This document shows positions 1 through 10,908 of a stretch of 64,000 nucleotides of DNA, piece by piece. Position numbers and translations under genes: made by a program. Source of the stretch: Antilocapra americana (Eukaryota > Chordata > Mammalia > Artiodactyla > Antilocapridae); assembly GCA_007570785.1 (NCBI GenBank), contig ML664199.1, positions 19,000,970 through 19,064,969 on the forward strand, in the 5' to 3' direction. Under the pieces are notes generated by a model, which was not told the origin of the DNA, did no database searches, and saw only the letters and a list, made by a program, of their open reading frames with translations. Each line of letters starts with the position of its first letter. Position 1 is the first letter of the stretch.

Positions 1-3000
1 TCCAGGCCATGTTAGCTTATGTATATTTTTAGAGATAATGTGCAGTTCCCTGAATGTTTGTTTATTCTTTATATAAAATTATATGTAATGAATATAAAGG
101 CACTAGTTTTCCCTAATAGTATCCATATTTAAAAATAACCGAGATGAGTGTAATGATTGCTTATAGATTTCTCTCTGGCCAGATACAAAGGCCTCTGTTC
201 ACCGGACAGTGTAGTTCTTTTCAGCCCTGAACATTCTGAACCCAAGGACAAATAAAAGTGTGTGTGTGTCTTAAAACCATGCGAAACTACTAAGCCCCAG
301 AATGAAGGGGTCTGTAGTCCAGAACAGATAGAGAAAGGCAGTGACGACTTATCATTATCCAGCGATAATGAGGAGCCCACCTGAAATATGGGTGGGTGTC
401 ACTCATCACCTGGTGAGCACAGGCTCTTTGTTCTTCCATGCTTTCTGCGGTACTCCACAAGCATCACTGAGCTGTGCTCTCCATCCAGTTTGTGAATACA
501 ACATTTCAGAGAGAGCCCCGAAGTATGAACAGCCCTATTACTTTTTGAAAATACAGTATTATCTATTAGGTAGTATCATTTGAGAAGAAATGCCTTTTCA
601 AAATTGATACCAATAATAGTTAAAGGTCACCAGAACTTAGGATATTCCCTCTTGAGCACAAAAATTAATGTAAACATTTTTAAAAAAATGATATTTAAAA
701 TATTTCAAAGGATTTTATATAATAAATGGAGAATGATATTTCACCAATTTTTTAAATTATGATGAAAGAGAATACCAATATAGGAAATGTTAGAAAATCA
801 ACTTTTATTATTTACCTCTAATTTATGCCAAAACAATGTGTATCCTTTTTTCTAAAATGTAACATACTTTTTAGGAATTTGATTCTGAGAGAAGCCAAAA
901 TAAAGTACTGTGAAAAAGAGATGACAAAGATATGAGGTATCAGACAGTCTTTTGCAGTGTGACTGGACTGAGGAAAATAATGCAAGAGGCCTTGCATGTG
1001 AATCAAAGGCAGATATACTGGGATCCACAGAAGGAAGAAAATGTTCTTTCAAAGGAAACTGATTTCTCATAGATGACTGTAGACTGCAGACTAAAGCATC
1101 TGAAACAGCAGCCAGCAAGAAGTGAACCAGGCCTTTCTTTGGATATAGTAGATGATGCAGAGATTGAAAGAAAACTAGTAGGAGGTACACTGCCAGACAG
1201 GGATCAGTGTTGCATTTACAGTTCCCATGGAACATTTATATACTGTCTTTAGGATTGTGTGCCATGGAATCTGTATAAACTGGTAACGTGTTGACAGATG
1301 AAGCTAATTAAAGCATGTATAGAGAAGCAATATGAAGAAAAAGTGTATGAAATACACTACTGGCTTCCCCTTAATTGTTTTATGACCTGAGGGCCTGTAG
1401 GGGCTGGATTTAGGGTTTATTTAAAGTTAAACCTAGAAATCCTACAACACAGTTTTTGTATTGCTAAGCAGTGGAATACTTTGAAAAGCAACCCACACAC
1501 CCGTGTAAATGTGCTGTTCCTTTGAAAGGCATGGTAGACCGTTTGCTGAGGCCAGGCCAGCACAGATTGGGTGGGTGGATGGGGTCTGTGCTCAGCCCCT
1601 GGGGGCTGCCTTTGGGAGCTGCTCGCCCCTGGTGTGCAGGTCTCCTTGTCCTCCTAAGTCTGGTCCTGACTTGGGCTGTTGACTGGCTGCTGCAGTGATG
1701 TCCTGGCCCTTCCCCAGGCCTCCTGTGATCAGGGCTCCCACCATTCTCTGGTCTGAGAAAACTCCCCAATTCCTATTTGTCATCCACCTTGTTCCAGGCC
1801 CAAAGCCCATAGAAAAGTATTTCCTACCACAGGATTTTAGTGTTAAACCCAGCACTGGAGGTGGGAGGGAAGAGGTATGATTAGTTAAAGGACAGTCTAC
1901 CTAAAGACTGTTCCTCCCTTTTGAAAGTATTTCTTTATTCTTGATTTAAGTGTCTCTCCTCTGGTGTAATTCTTTGGGAGAACGTCTTATACCCAAACTT
2001 TTTGATACCTCATACAAATCCGCTCATCTCAGACACTTGTGATTTCAGGAGTGCTTTAGCCAAGGCACACAGATCATCAAGTTCTCTTTATGAGTTTTTA
2101 TCCTCTTTCAGATTTTTGTAACTTCCATGATATAGTTTAGTGGAGTAGAAGCAAATTTTGAATTATTATTTTTTAAAACAGAGAAAAATAAAACATAAAG
2201 AGACAGCTAGCCTTACTTAAAAACGCTTGGACTAATTAGTATTTTGGTAGTTTTATTCATCCAGCTATTGCTCTTAGAAGTTTATTTGAAAAAAAGATTG
2301 GATATAGAAATGTAAGGATCACAGAAGAAACATAAATCTGACTTAAATGCAGTAGAGCAAATAAAGAAATTTGATACTGTCTTTTTCTTGACCTAAAATG
2401 CCTCCCATTTGCAACAGAGCACCATGTGAAGCAGAAGTTCTAATATTTGACAGATAGCAAATAACTAATAAACTCATGACCAGATGGGAGCCATCCTGGG
2501 CTTACATAAACGCTGGCTCTAAAAAAGGCTTTTTAATCGTCAAAATATTTCAGCTGTTTTTGACATTCAAGGCAGATATGCCTTAATGTCAAAAAGTGGT
2601 ATTTGTTTTTAATTTAAACACTTTCATGTCCTAAGAAATTTATTAATAATAATCCTAACTACAGAAATATCATAAAAGAAAAACATAAAATACACACAGA
2701 AATAAATTACAGCTCCAGTAAATCTAATAACAAATAAACTGTATGGAAATGATGGGTCTTTATTGTTTTGGGTGCCAGGCATGTATTGAGTGCCAGAAGG
2801 TAACAGAAGCTGCAGATAGAATCTGGATGCTTTCTTTCTAACAGAGTTTTAGACAGAGTGGGGATTTAGCGACTTTGTATTCTGAAATTTGTTATCTTGT
2901 TTGGGACAAATTCCGTTCACCTTTCAGCCCTTGTTCTCATCCCACTCCTGTTATAATGCAGATCCTTAACCAACAAAACTCACATGTCTTTGTTTATAAT

Positions 3001-4118
3001 TTCTGCAAATGGTAGGTAGTGATGGCAGCTCATGTTCATTGCCAATTAAAAAGGACGTTGTCTGTTGAAGACTGGACCCTCTACTAAACGGCCACTTGTC
3101 AAGAAGGTGGCTCATGTGGCCTCACAGCTTTCATTTATTAGAGAGGATTCTCTTGGTGAGGGAACCAGCTATATTGAGCCTTTGACATTTGAGAACAAGA
3201 TCAAAATGGGCCTGAGAGCAGGTAAGGACAGCTGCCCTTCCAATATTTTTCACTTAAGATAACTGCTTTGCTCAGAATCTGGATATTGACAAGGTCCTTC
3301 ACAGTCGGTCACCAGAATGTGATAAGATATCTCTCAATTCTAGATGATTTCTCAGGGCTTCAGGGATATAAGTGATGCCAGAGTAATTTGTGAATCAGAC
3401 TTTAACTGGTCTTTAAACCAGAAGAATATGTCTGATTTTGTTATCTCATTGCTTTTAAAAAAATATTTTATTGTCTTATTAAATTATGCTTTTTATTTTA
3501 TATGTCTTTTTTATGGTAATTCTGTTTGCAGGCATCGAAAATCCTACTAGTTTTAAGATTCTGTTTGTTCAGAATCTTAAGTCTTCAGAGCCCATGGAGA
3601 TACCTCATTGTAGGTTCTGAAAAGGATAGTGTCTAATTTTTTTATCTGAATATGTTCTTCTTTTAATTGATGCAGTAGTAGCCTAAAATGGACCTTTCTT
3701 TCTTTGAGAAATAGCTTGGCCCACAGTAGGATGGGTGACTTAGAAGAATCTGTGACTCTTGAAGCGGGGTCCCCCTCAGGGTGCAGACAGTGCACAGGAT
3801 GCAATGGTTGAATCACCCATTCCACCCAGGAGGCTCCTTTAGGTCATAGGCACTAAACCACAACCCGAGTAACAGCTGAGGTCCTGGGGACTGGACAAAC
3901 ATCATGTCCATCTTGGTACTGGCTCCCATTCTGACCTTGGTCCCTGTGATTATCCTATTGCAGGTGAGTGTATGTTCACTAATGGGCAGAGACAAGCTTT
4001 GTGTCCATATTTTCAGGTACCAGTAGCATAGTATTCTTCACATTTTGCTGAAACTTGTCCTGTGGCAAGTATGTTTCTCTTGAAACAAGATAGCTATGAA
4101 AACACCATGACCAGCAAC
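1..4118. other. Intron-like or intergenic DNA, no gene recognised
   Basis: AT-rich unique sequence without a recognisable repeat or a convincing exon. A GC-richer patch at about 1540-1760 has short open frames on both strands but no protein-like pattern. An open frame at 3065-3231 ends at a donor-like site (GCAG then GTAAGG) but lacks a pyrimidine-rich acceptor, so I do not call it an exon. It probably lies in or before the introns of the + strand gene found at 27,484-36,990. Confidence 0.5.
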
Positions 4119-4225
4119 ATCTCCAAAGAAAGGCAATGCCAAAGAATTCTCCAACTACTGCACAATTGTACTTATCTCACATGCTAGTCAAGTAATGCTC
4201 AAAAATTCTCCAAGTTCAGACTGAA
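4119..4225 (+). mobile_element. BovB LINE fragment (RT region), truncated at both ends
   Basis: The stretch starting AAAGAAAGGCAATGCC and running through the CTCACATGCTAG idiom matches the reverse-transcriptase part of the other BovB copies in this window (near 42,730 and 60,680). Only about 100 bases survive. A short GACTGAACTGAA motif, typical of the BovB/Bov-A 3' terminus, follows directly, so the middle and most of the 3' part were probably deleted. No coding capacity remains. Confidence 0.75.
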
Positions 4226-4445
4226 CTGAACCCAGCAGCATCTCCACCACCATCCAAGACAAACCGCTGGTGTGGTACCACTGAGGTGTGAATTGGGAAT
4301 TAGCCAAGAAACCCAGTTAATTTTCTAGTCCATCTGCTTTGCTATTCACTGAGAATTTTCATCACTCTAATAATGATTTTCTCAGCATGGGAAGATCTCA
4401 TCCTTTTATCAGTCTTAAGGACATTTCTAGCCCCTAGATAAATGA

Positions 4446-4733
4446 GTTCAGTTCAGTCGCTCAGTTGTGTCCGACTCTGAGGCCCCATAAACCGCAGTAA
4501 GTCAGGCCTCCCTGTCCATCACTAACTCCCGGAGTTTACCCAAACTCATGCCCATTGAGTCGATGATGCCATCTAACCATCTCATCCTCTGTCGTCCCCT
4601 TCTCCTCCTGCCCTCAATCTTTCCCAACAACAGGGTCTTTTCAAATGAGTCAGCTCTTCACATCAGGTGGCCAAAATACTGGAGTTTCAGCTTTAACATC
4701 AGTCCTTCCAGTGAACACCCAGGACCTCTATAC
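4446..4733 (-). mobile_element. BovB LINE 3' end, 5'-truncated
   Basis: Reads as the reverse complement of the BovB 3' terminus: it opens with GTTCAGTTCAGTCGCTCAG, then GTGTCCGACTCTG, the CCTCCCTGTCCATCAC idiom, and the part encoding the end of the BovB ORF. It is collinear with the left ends of the copies at 19,231 and 46,958. A roughly 290-bp, 5'-truncated copy is a usual product of target-primed reverse transcription. I found no clear target-site duplication. Confidence 0.9.
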
Positions 4734-5041
4734 CAGGGGTTGGTGCTTGTTAAGTAAAAGGGCAGAGAGTAAACATTTTCAAATTTGTAAGCCATACAGT
4801 GTGTTTCAGCATCACATGTCATCATAGTAGAACCAAAACAACTGACAACAAATGCAGAATATCTAAATGATTAGGTTTGGCTCTTTTCTAATAAGATTTT
4901 GTTTATAGCATAGGTAAAAAGGGCTGGAATTAACTCAATCAGGAGTAGTTTGCTGACTCCTGTCCTACACTAAAAATATTTGTGTGTCAGTTCGGTTATC
5001 TGTTAATACCTTTTTAAAGTTTGGTCTCTCATAGACGATCT

Positions 5042-5159
5042 CCTGGAGAAGGGAATGGCTACCCACTCCAGTGTTCTTGTCTGGAGAACTCCATGGACAG
5101 AGAGGCCTGGCAGGGGCCATGGGGTCACAAAGAGTCAGACATGACTGAGTGACTGACAT
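5042..5159 (+). mobile_element. Bov-A SINE fragment
   Basis: Contains the characteristic Bov-A run: CTGGAGAAGGGAATGGC, CCATGGACAGAG, GGCCATGGGGTCACAAAG, then AGTCAGACATGACTGAGTG. Only the non-tRNA (BovB-derived) part is present and the tRNA-like head is missing. Such elements are specific to ruminants and are thought to be mobilised by BovB. Confidence 0.9.
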
Positions 5160-5949
5160 TTACATTGTTACATAAATTTTCATCTGTGCATAAAGAATTT
5201 ATTGTCTTCAAATAGTTTTATCAATAAGTATTATTTTTTCATTGGTTTAAGTTCCTTTGTCTCATCATCTCCAAACATGTTATCAGTATCTGGGATTTGA
5301 AAAGTGATTGAACTAAAGGAATAGTTGAGCAAAAGTAAAGGTATTGTTTCCTAACAAACCACTTAGCTTTGGAAGGATTTTGTTGATCAAGGTGCTTGCA
5401 TTTGACTTGAAAAGGCAAGTCCTCCCTCACAAGAAGGACAGTTGTGATGCTAACAGGAAATATGTATGTTTCTGAAACATATACATATGGTGACTGAATC
5501 TGCACTTAGTGAATGAGTGATCATATTGGTTTTGTGTCCTGGCTATTCTTGCCTGCCTTCAAGAGATGGCTGGGAAGATAATATAGGGCAGGCTTGTCTT
5601 TAAAATAGGTACCATACGGCTGGTGGCTTGGAAACAATGTGAACTTCTATAAAGTCCTTCACAGACAAACAAAATTTTAAATCCATGTTTATCAATAAAT
5701 GAGGAAAACCACTTCTCGCTTGGGAGGAGGTCAGAAATCAGTTAATCTCCCTTTCCCTTTAGTGAGAGCATTTCATGAAAGAATGAAAAAATAGGGAGAT
5801 TGCTGACAGGAATTAAGTGAATTGTGTATTTTCAGGTCCTTTATATTAATCTTCTCTCTCATCATATTTGTCAAATATATGGCTTTCACTATGATCTGTG
5901 TGTGCTTAGAAAGGAAAGGAAAGAAAGGCCTTCAGTTGGCCATTAGTGC
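5160..5949. other. Unique AT-rich DNA, nothing recognised
   Basis: No repeat idiom, exon or RNA gene was recognised. A purine-rich tract (AAGGAAAGGAAAGAAAGG, about 5910-5928) directly precedes the next SINE fragment. Confidence 0.5.
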
Positions 5950-6030
5950 TTAGAAAATTCCATGGACAGAGGAGCCTGATGGGCTACATGGGGTCATAAA
6001 GAAACAGACATGACTGAGCAACCAAACCTG
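5950..6030 (+). mobile_element. Bov-A SINE 3' fragment
   Basis: The last part of a Bov-A element: TCCATGGACAGAGGAGCCTG, GGGCTACATGGGGTCA, then ACAGACATGACTGAGCAACC. It runs directly into a palindrome and a microsatellite, an arrangement often seen at bovine SINE 3' ends. Confidence 0.88.
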
Positions 6031-6054
6031 AGCATGCACGTGCGTGTGCATGCT
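6031..6054. repeat. Palindrome of strictly alternating purine-pyrimidine bases
   Basis: AGCATGCAC and GTGCATGCT are perfect 9-base inverted arms around GTGCGT. From base 6032 to 6053 the run alternates purine and pyrimidine, and a CA tract follows 3 bases later. Such sequence can in principle form a hairpin or left-handed Z-DNA; that is inference. Confidence 0.9.
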
Positions 6055-6056
6055 CT

Positions 6057-6097
6057 CACACACACACACTCTCTCTCTCTCTCTCTCTCTCCCCCTC
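6057..6097. repeat. Compound microsatellite (CA)n(CT)n
   Basis: Six to seven CA units (6057-6069) pass directly into about eleven CT units (6070-6091) and a C-rich end. Likely length-polymorphic. It sits at the 3' side of a Bov-A fragment. Confidence 0.95.
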
Positions 6098-7149
6098 TCT
6101 TCTTTCATAGGGGATCTGCAAGGTGCTTTGGAAACAAGAGGGGAATACAAAGGCTAGTTTATGTCTCCAGTAGATCGGGAAATGAGAAATGAGTGGGAGA
6201 AACAGGGGAATCCTCACTTGTCTTTGTCACCAGGAGTGATTGACATCAGAAGAGTCAAGAGGGAGAAGGGAGTTTAAAAAGAGCCAAGTGCGTGTGCAGT
6301 GCCTAGATGGTGACTGAAGGCAGCCTCACCATTAGCAAGACTTTCTCTGTATTGCTTGTTGTTTTCAGAGTACCTTGCAATCAGCTTTTTAGTCACCTGT
6401 CAGTCACCACATGAAACTAATTGATAGGTCTCTCTGCTTTAGGACAAGTGACTTTTTGAGGGTCAGGCAGTGAGTTGCTTATGGAACTCATTAGTCCCTG
6501 GGTCATCTCTTTTGGGTTAGCAAAATACTATCTCTCTCTCTCTCTTTTTTTTCAAAGGCAACTCTGACCTTGGAAAACTTAGCTATTCATTGACTTGATT
6601 GTTTTCCAGGATGATACTACTACAGAAATTCTAACTTTAATTTTTTTTAATTTGCCTTTCTTAAAGCTTTATAATGTCACTTTTTAGAACTTTTCAGAAA
6701 AAATTTAGCTGTGCATTTTAAAGTTTAGCCAACTCCTTTGTTTAGGTAATGATCTTATAATTCCGGCCCTTTTACTTCTCTTAAGTTCTTCACCTAGAGA
6801 CTTCAGGAGAAATAAAAATTTTTAACCAGGCAGACTTGGTTTGTGGCATTAGCTGTGGTCAAAATCTGTATGGAAGGTAAAACTGAGCAGGTAAAACTGC
6901 TTTCTATTTCAGTTATCCTGTCTTTTCTTCCCAGAAGCTCGTATAGGCTAGACAAAACTTACTTTTGAAGGAGAGATGCTGACATTTGTTGTTAAATTGG
7001 TTCAGGGATAGTCATTCAATAACAAATGATCACTGGGCTTTCCCTGCTTTCCTTAGCATAACCAAAACACCCCCTAACAAATAGGGAATGGAATTTCTGT
7101 AGATTATGCGAGGCTGATGACTTATATTGGCAACTCATTCAGTGTTTTA
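6098..7149. other. Unique DNA with a short (TC)n tract
   Basis: No exon or recognised transposon. A TCTCTCTCTC tract followed by T8 lies at about 6531-6552. The rest is ordinary AT-rich intron-like sequence. Confidence 0.5.
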
Positions 7150-8260
7150 CCCCGCAAGTATTTTTTTAAGTATCTCTCAGATACTGTTTCAAACAGTGGG
7201 GATACAGCCCTGAATAAAATATTCATGCAGCTTACATTTTAATAGGTGGATTATTGTTTTAAAGCCATAAATATATAGTAATGGGAAGTGATGATCACTG
7301 TAAAGAAAACAAAAGCACGGTAAAGAATGGGATGGTGACTGGACTAAGGGGTATTTTACATGGAGTTAGAAAAAGCCTCTCTAGGGTGTGACGTCTGAAG
7401 AGGCCTGAAAGAAGGAAAGGCTTATGGCTGGAAAAGAGGATCGCAGTAAGTGAGAACAGCAAGGACAAGAGCCCTAGGTAGGACTGAGATAGGTGTGCTT
7501 AAGGAAACAGGAGCTACAAGGCTAGAGTGGCTGGAACAGAGAGTAACAAGGCGTGAAGTCTGAGACAATGGACAGACCCTATGGGCTCTGTTCACCAAGG
7601 TCAAGTGGGTGGACTCCCAGTCTTAGGTGATGAAAAACCGTTGGAGGGATTGGGTGAGGGTGTAGTGTCATCTGTTTACATTTCCCAAAGGTCTCTGTGA
7701 ATGCTGGGTGGAGACTGGATTGAAAATGGTAGAGGCAGGGGGAGGGGACTTAGGGACAGTCATTAGGGAGCTGTTTTGGAGGACTGAGGGCTGATGGTAG
7801 CTTGAAGTAGGGATGGAAATGATGAGGAGGCGTGGGATTCACAACGCTGTATCTGTAAGTGGAGCTGATGGAGCTTCATGACAGATTGGATGTGGAATAT
7901 AGAGGAAAGAAACTGCGTAGGCTGGGCACCAACTACCCCAGGAGGAGCTGTTTACAGAGACTGCAGTGAATGGTGGCTGAGGGGAAAATCAAGGGTGACC
8001 CTTGGGTTATGATCTAAGCAACTGTATGTATGATTGGTGGCACTTCTTACTGAGATGGGGAAGCATGGAAGGGGCAAGTCAGGAGTTGCAGGGGTATCAA
8101 GTTCTTTGGGCTGTGGGAAAGGTGAGGTGTTGGACACAGACGAGATGTCAGATGTAGAGTCAGATACGTGGAACTCAGGAAAGGTCAGTGCTGAATATAA
8201 AAATTTGAAAGAATACATGGCTACAGGACCGAATAAGCAATTTTTGTGAATGCATGTTTA
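7150..8260. repeat. Ancient mammalian interspersed repeat, class not assigned
   Basis: The segment resembles a widespread old mammalian repeat: a GGGGATACAGCCCTGAAT start, AGAGGCCTGAAAGAAGG, GGCTAGAGTGGCTGGAACAG, GAAAATCAAGGGTGACC and ACTGAGATGGGGAAG, in the expected order. It is heavily diverged. I recognise the wording but cannot name the RepBase family with certainty (L2-age material is possible). The open frame at 8034-8249 falls inside it and is most likely incidental. Confidence 0.5.
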
Positions 8261-10007
8261 GGGGGGGAAAAAAAGTGGTTTGTGGACTGTGACCTGATAC
8301 ATGGCTCGAGTTAGAGGTAGGGAAGGAGAAGGGAGTAAATTGTTTGTGTTAGAAAGTAGTGCGGAAATAAACATATTTGTAAAATAACTTATTTTCTTCC
8401 TTCCCTAGTAAGAGGCGTTTGTGAAAATTGAGCTCATGTACCCATGATGCTTCCTTTTGTGCTCTAATGGTGCTGTCACTGATGGGAGATCTCAGTTCTC
8501 CCCGCTGGTGATATTACTACCATCTGTGCAGAGGCTATGGGGCCTCGGTTCATTTGGGCCACTCTGGGTTTTATAAACCTTTCACACTCAGATCATTGTG
8601 GATTGCTCCAAGGTAGCGTTTTCCGCAAATGGCACAGCTGAACTGCAGCCTGACAGGCAGCGTCCTTATTTGTGTTATGAATGCCTGTCGTAGGGTGGTA
8701 ACCGCCCTTGGATGAAGCTGACTCTTTGCACCTCCCCTTTGACCTCTCTCGTATCTTGACCTCCCCATTTTGTGTGGGACGCTTGTGGACTGGAAGACCC
8801 TTTGAAGAAAAAATGGAGATCCTTCCATTTGCCAAAGCCCAACCTGCAAACACCACCTCACAAGGATTTGTCTTTAATTTCTGTTTAGTCCCTGGGTTCT
8901 GAAGTGCTGAGGCATTTAATACAATCATTACTCAGCCCTGCTCTGCAAGCCAAATGCAGTGTTAATTAGCTTTATTTTTTTGATTTTGAATCTGCAGTCA
9001 TTTGTGTTCTAGGCCTTGAACTCTCACTCTTCCTCATGCTCTCCTTATTCCCCACCCCCGCTGCCTTTTTTATAAGCTCAAGATCTAAAAATATTCAGAT
9101 ATGTTTCTCTCAACAACAGTGTGATACACTTACTACTTAATGTCAACCTGATTGGAAACCCATTTAGATATCATCTTTCTTTCTTTTCCCCCTAGAAATT
9201 TCAGTCTTTCTCAACAGGGATGTGTATGGTTAATACAGAACAAGAATTAAGCACGTAAACTCTTTACTTAGAAGCAGAATGATGTAAATCTAATTATCCA
9301 CATTTCCTACCTATTGTTTAATAGCTTTTTTTTTTGCTATGCCTTTGTTGTTGCTCTGGCTGCAGATATAGAGAGTGTTCGCTGTTCTGGCCCTTTCAAG
9401 ATATTCATTCTTTTCTTCTTGGGGTTTGCCTTCTCTCATTCTTGTAAAAAGGCATCCTGCTTAACCTCTGTAATTACTTTCATTTATTATTATTATTGTT
9501 GGTAACTGCATTTAAATATCTGCAGGTTTCACCTGGTGTCGTAGATATTTCAGAATTATTTTCTTTTCCAAGAACATATTTTCATTATGCCATGAAGTTC
9601 AAGTCATTTCCAATTTAAATATTTTGCAAGCTCTTATTTTACATGTCAGAAGGAAACCATTTTGGGGAAAATTTGTGAGAAAGATGCTTTTGTGCTTTAT
9701 ACTGTTAATTCCCTCTTTGATCTTGATTTTAAAATCTGATGAAAGGGTTAGATATATTACTTCCCCTGGCATTTCCTATCATGTTAATGTCATGACCAGT
9801 TATCTGGTCCCCATCCTGGAGTCCTCTTTCAGCCTCCCTACCTACACTCAAATAAATATTAAAGCTCATAAGTTCCTTCCCTTTAATCCATCAATATCAT
9901 CCTTTTTAGTCTTTCGGCTGTTGTCCACTGTGGGTGATGAGTAATCATTGTTCACTCTTTGTTAATCTCATAATTGGACTTCATCCCAGACTAGCTTGTC
10001 TTCATAC
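8261..10007. other. Unique DNA, including a CpG-bearing patch at 8480-8770
   Basis: No exon was accepted. Around 8480-8770 the sequence keeps several CpG dinucleotides (for example CCGCTGG, GTAGCGTTTTCCGC, GTCGTAGG, ACCGCC, GACGC) in an otherwise CpG-poor region. It also has overlapping open frames on both strands. This could be a conserved non-coding element; nothing more can be said from sequence alone. Confidence 0.4.
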
Positions 10008-10125
10008 CAGCTAGCCTGGTAGCTCAGCTGGTAAAGAGTACAACTACAATGCAGGAGACCCCAGTTCATTTCCTGGGTCAGGAAGATCCCTGGAAAAAGG
10101 GATATGCTACCCGCTCCACTATTCA
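10008..10125 (+). mobile_element. Bov-tA SINE, first unit of a tandem pair
   Basis: The tRNA-like head reads GTAGCTCAGCTGGTAAAGAG and is followed by the GCAGGAGACCCCAG idiom, a degenerate B-box region, and GGAAGATCCCTGG. It breaks off after CTACCCGCTCCACTATTCATG, where a second SINE begins. The first unit therefore lacks its 3' half, consistent with a later Bov-tA landing in it. Confidence 0.88.
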
Positions 10126-10335
10126 TGGGCTTCCCTGGGTGGCTCAGGCAGTAAAGAGTCAGCCTGAGATGCGGGAGCCCTGGCTTTGATCCCTGGATTG
10201 GGAAGATCCTCTGGAGGAGGGCATGGTAACCCACTCTAATATTCTTGCCTGGAGAACCCCATGAATAGAGGAGCCTGGCAGGCAATAGTCTATGAGGTCG
10301 CAAAGAGTTGGACATGAATGAACAACTGAGTACAA
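10126..10335 (+). mobile_element. Bov-tA SINE, near full length
   Basis: Starts GGGCTTCCCTGGGTGGCTCA (tRNA-derived head with A-box TGGCTCAGGC), then GATCCCTGGATTGGGAAGAT, GGAGAACCCCATGAATAG and the Bov-A end with GTCGCAAAGAGTTGGACATG. Same orientation as the preceding partial unit. No certain target-site duplication was seen. Confidence 0.92.
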
Positions 10336-10687
10336 GTCTTGTCCCACCCAGATCAAGCTCCACATTATTCCCAGAACAATCTACCAAACCACATCAGGTC
10401 TTGTTATGCAGCTCATGCCTCATCATAGAATAAATTTCAAATCCTTTATATGTTATAGAAGGTTCTTCATCATCTCACCTCTGCTGTTGATGTCAGCTTC
10501 ATTTCTTGCTACTCTGTCCCTCATCTTCTAGGCTCACATTCTTCTGAACAACTTCCTGTTTCCCTGAATATGACAACTGCTTAAAATTTCAGGTTATCTG
10601 AACTGGAGCCCCTCACCACCTCAACGGTGACTTCACAGACCTCAGTCTTAGACATTGTTTGGCAAGATAAATGAGGAGTCATGCTTG

Positions 10688-10908
10688 TATGCATGCTAAG
10701 TCACTTCAGTCATGTCCGACTCTGTGTGACCTTATGGTCCACAGCTTGCCAGGCTCCTCTGTCCATAGGATTCTCCAGGCAAAAATACTGGATTGAGTTG
10801 CTGTGCCCTCCTCCAGGGGATCTCTCTGACCCACACATGGAACCCATGTCTCTTATGTCTAACTTGCATTGGCAGGCGAGTTCTTTACCACTGATGCCGC
10901 CTGGGCAG
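10688..10908 (-). mobile_element. Bov-tA SINE
   Basis: Reverse-complement Bov-tA: GCATGCTAAGTCACTTCAG at the 3' terminus, TGTCCGACTCTGTGTGACC, TTCTCCAGGCAAAAATACTG, then the tRNA-like head near CTTTACCACTGATGCCGCC. Nearly full length. Confidence 0.93.

Noticed and set aside
1464..1880. Overlapping open frames on both strands in a GC-rich patch
   Set aside because: No protein-like pattern and no paired splice sites. GC-rich sequence has fewer stops, which explains open frames on both strands.
3065..3262. 65-codon frame with a donor-like GCAG/GTAAGG at 3231
   Set aside because: No pyrimidine-rich acceptor upstream, and the first codon is TTG rather than ATG. The phase left by the donor does not match the exon at 27,484 directly. 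Kept only as a remark.
8034..8249. 71-codon frame with acidic stretches
   Set aside because: Falls within an ancient interspersed repeat and has no similarity to any protein I know.
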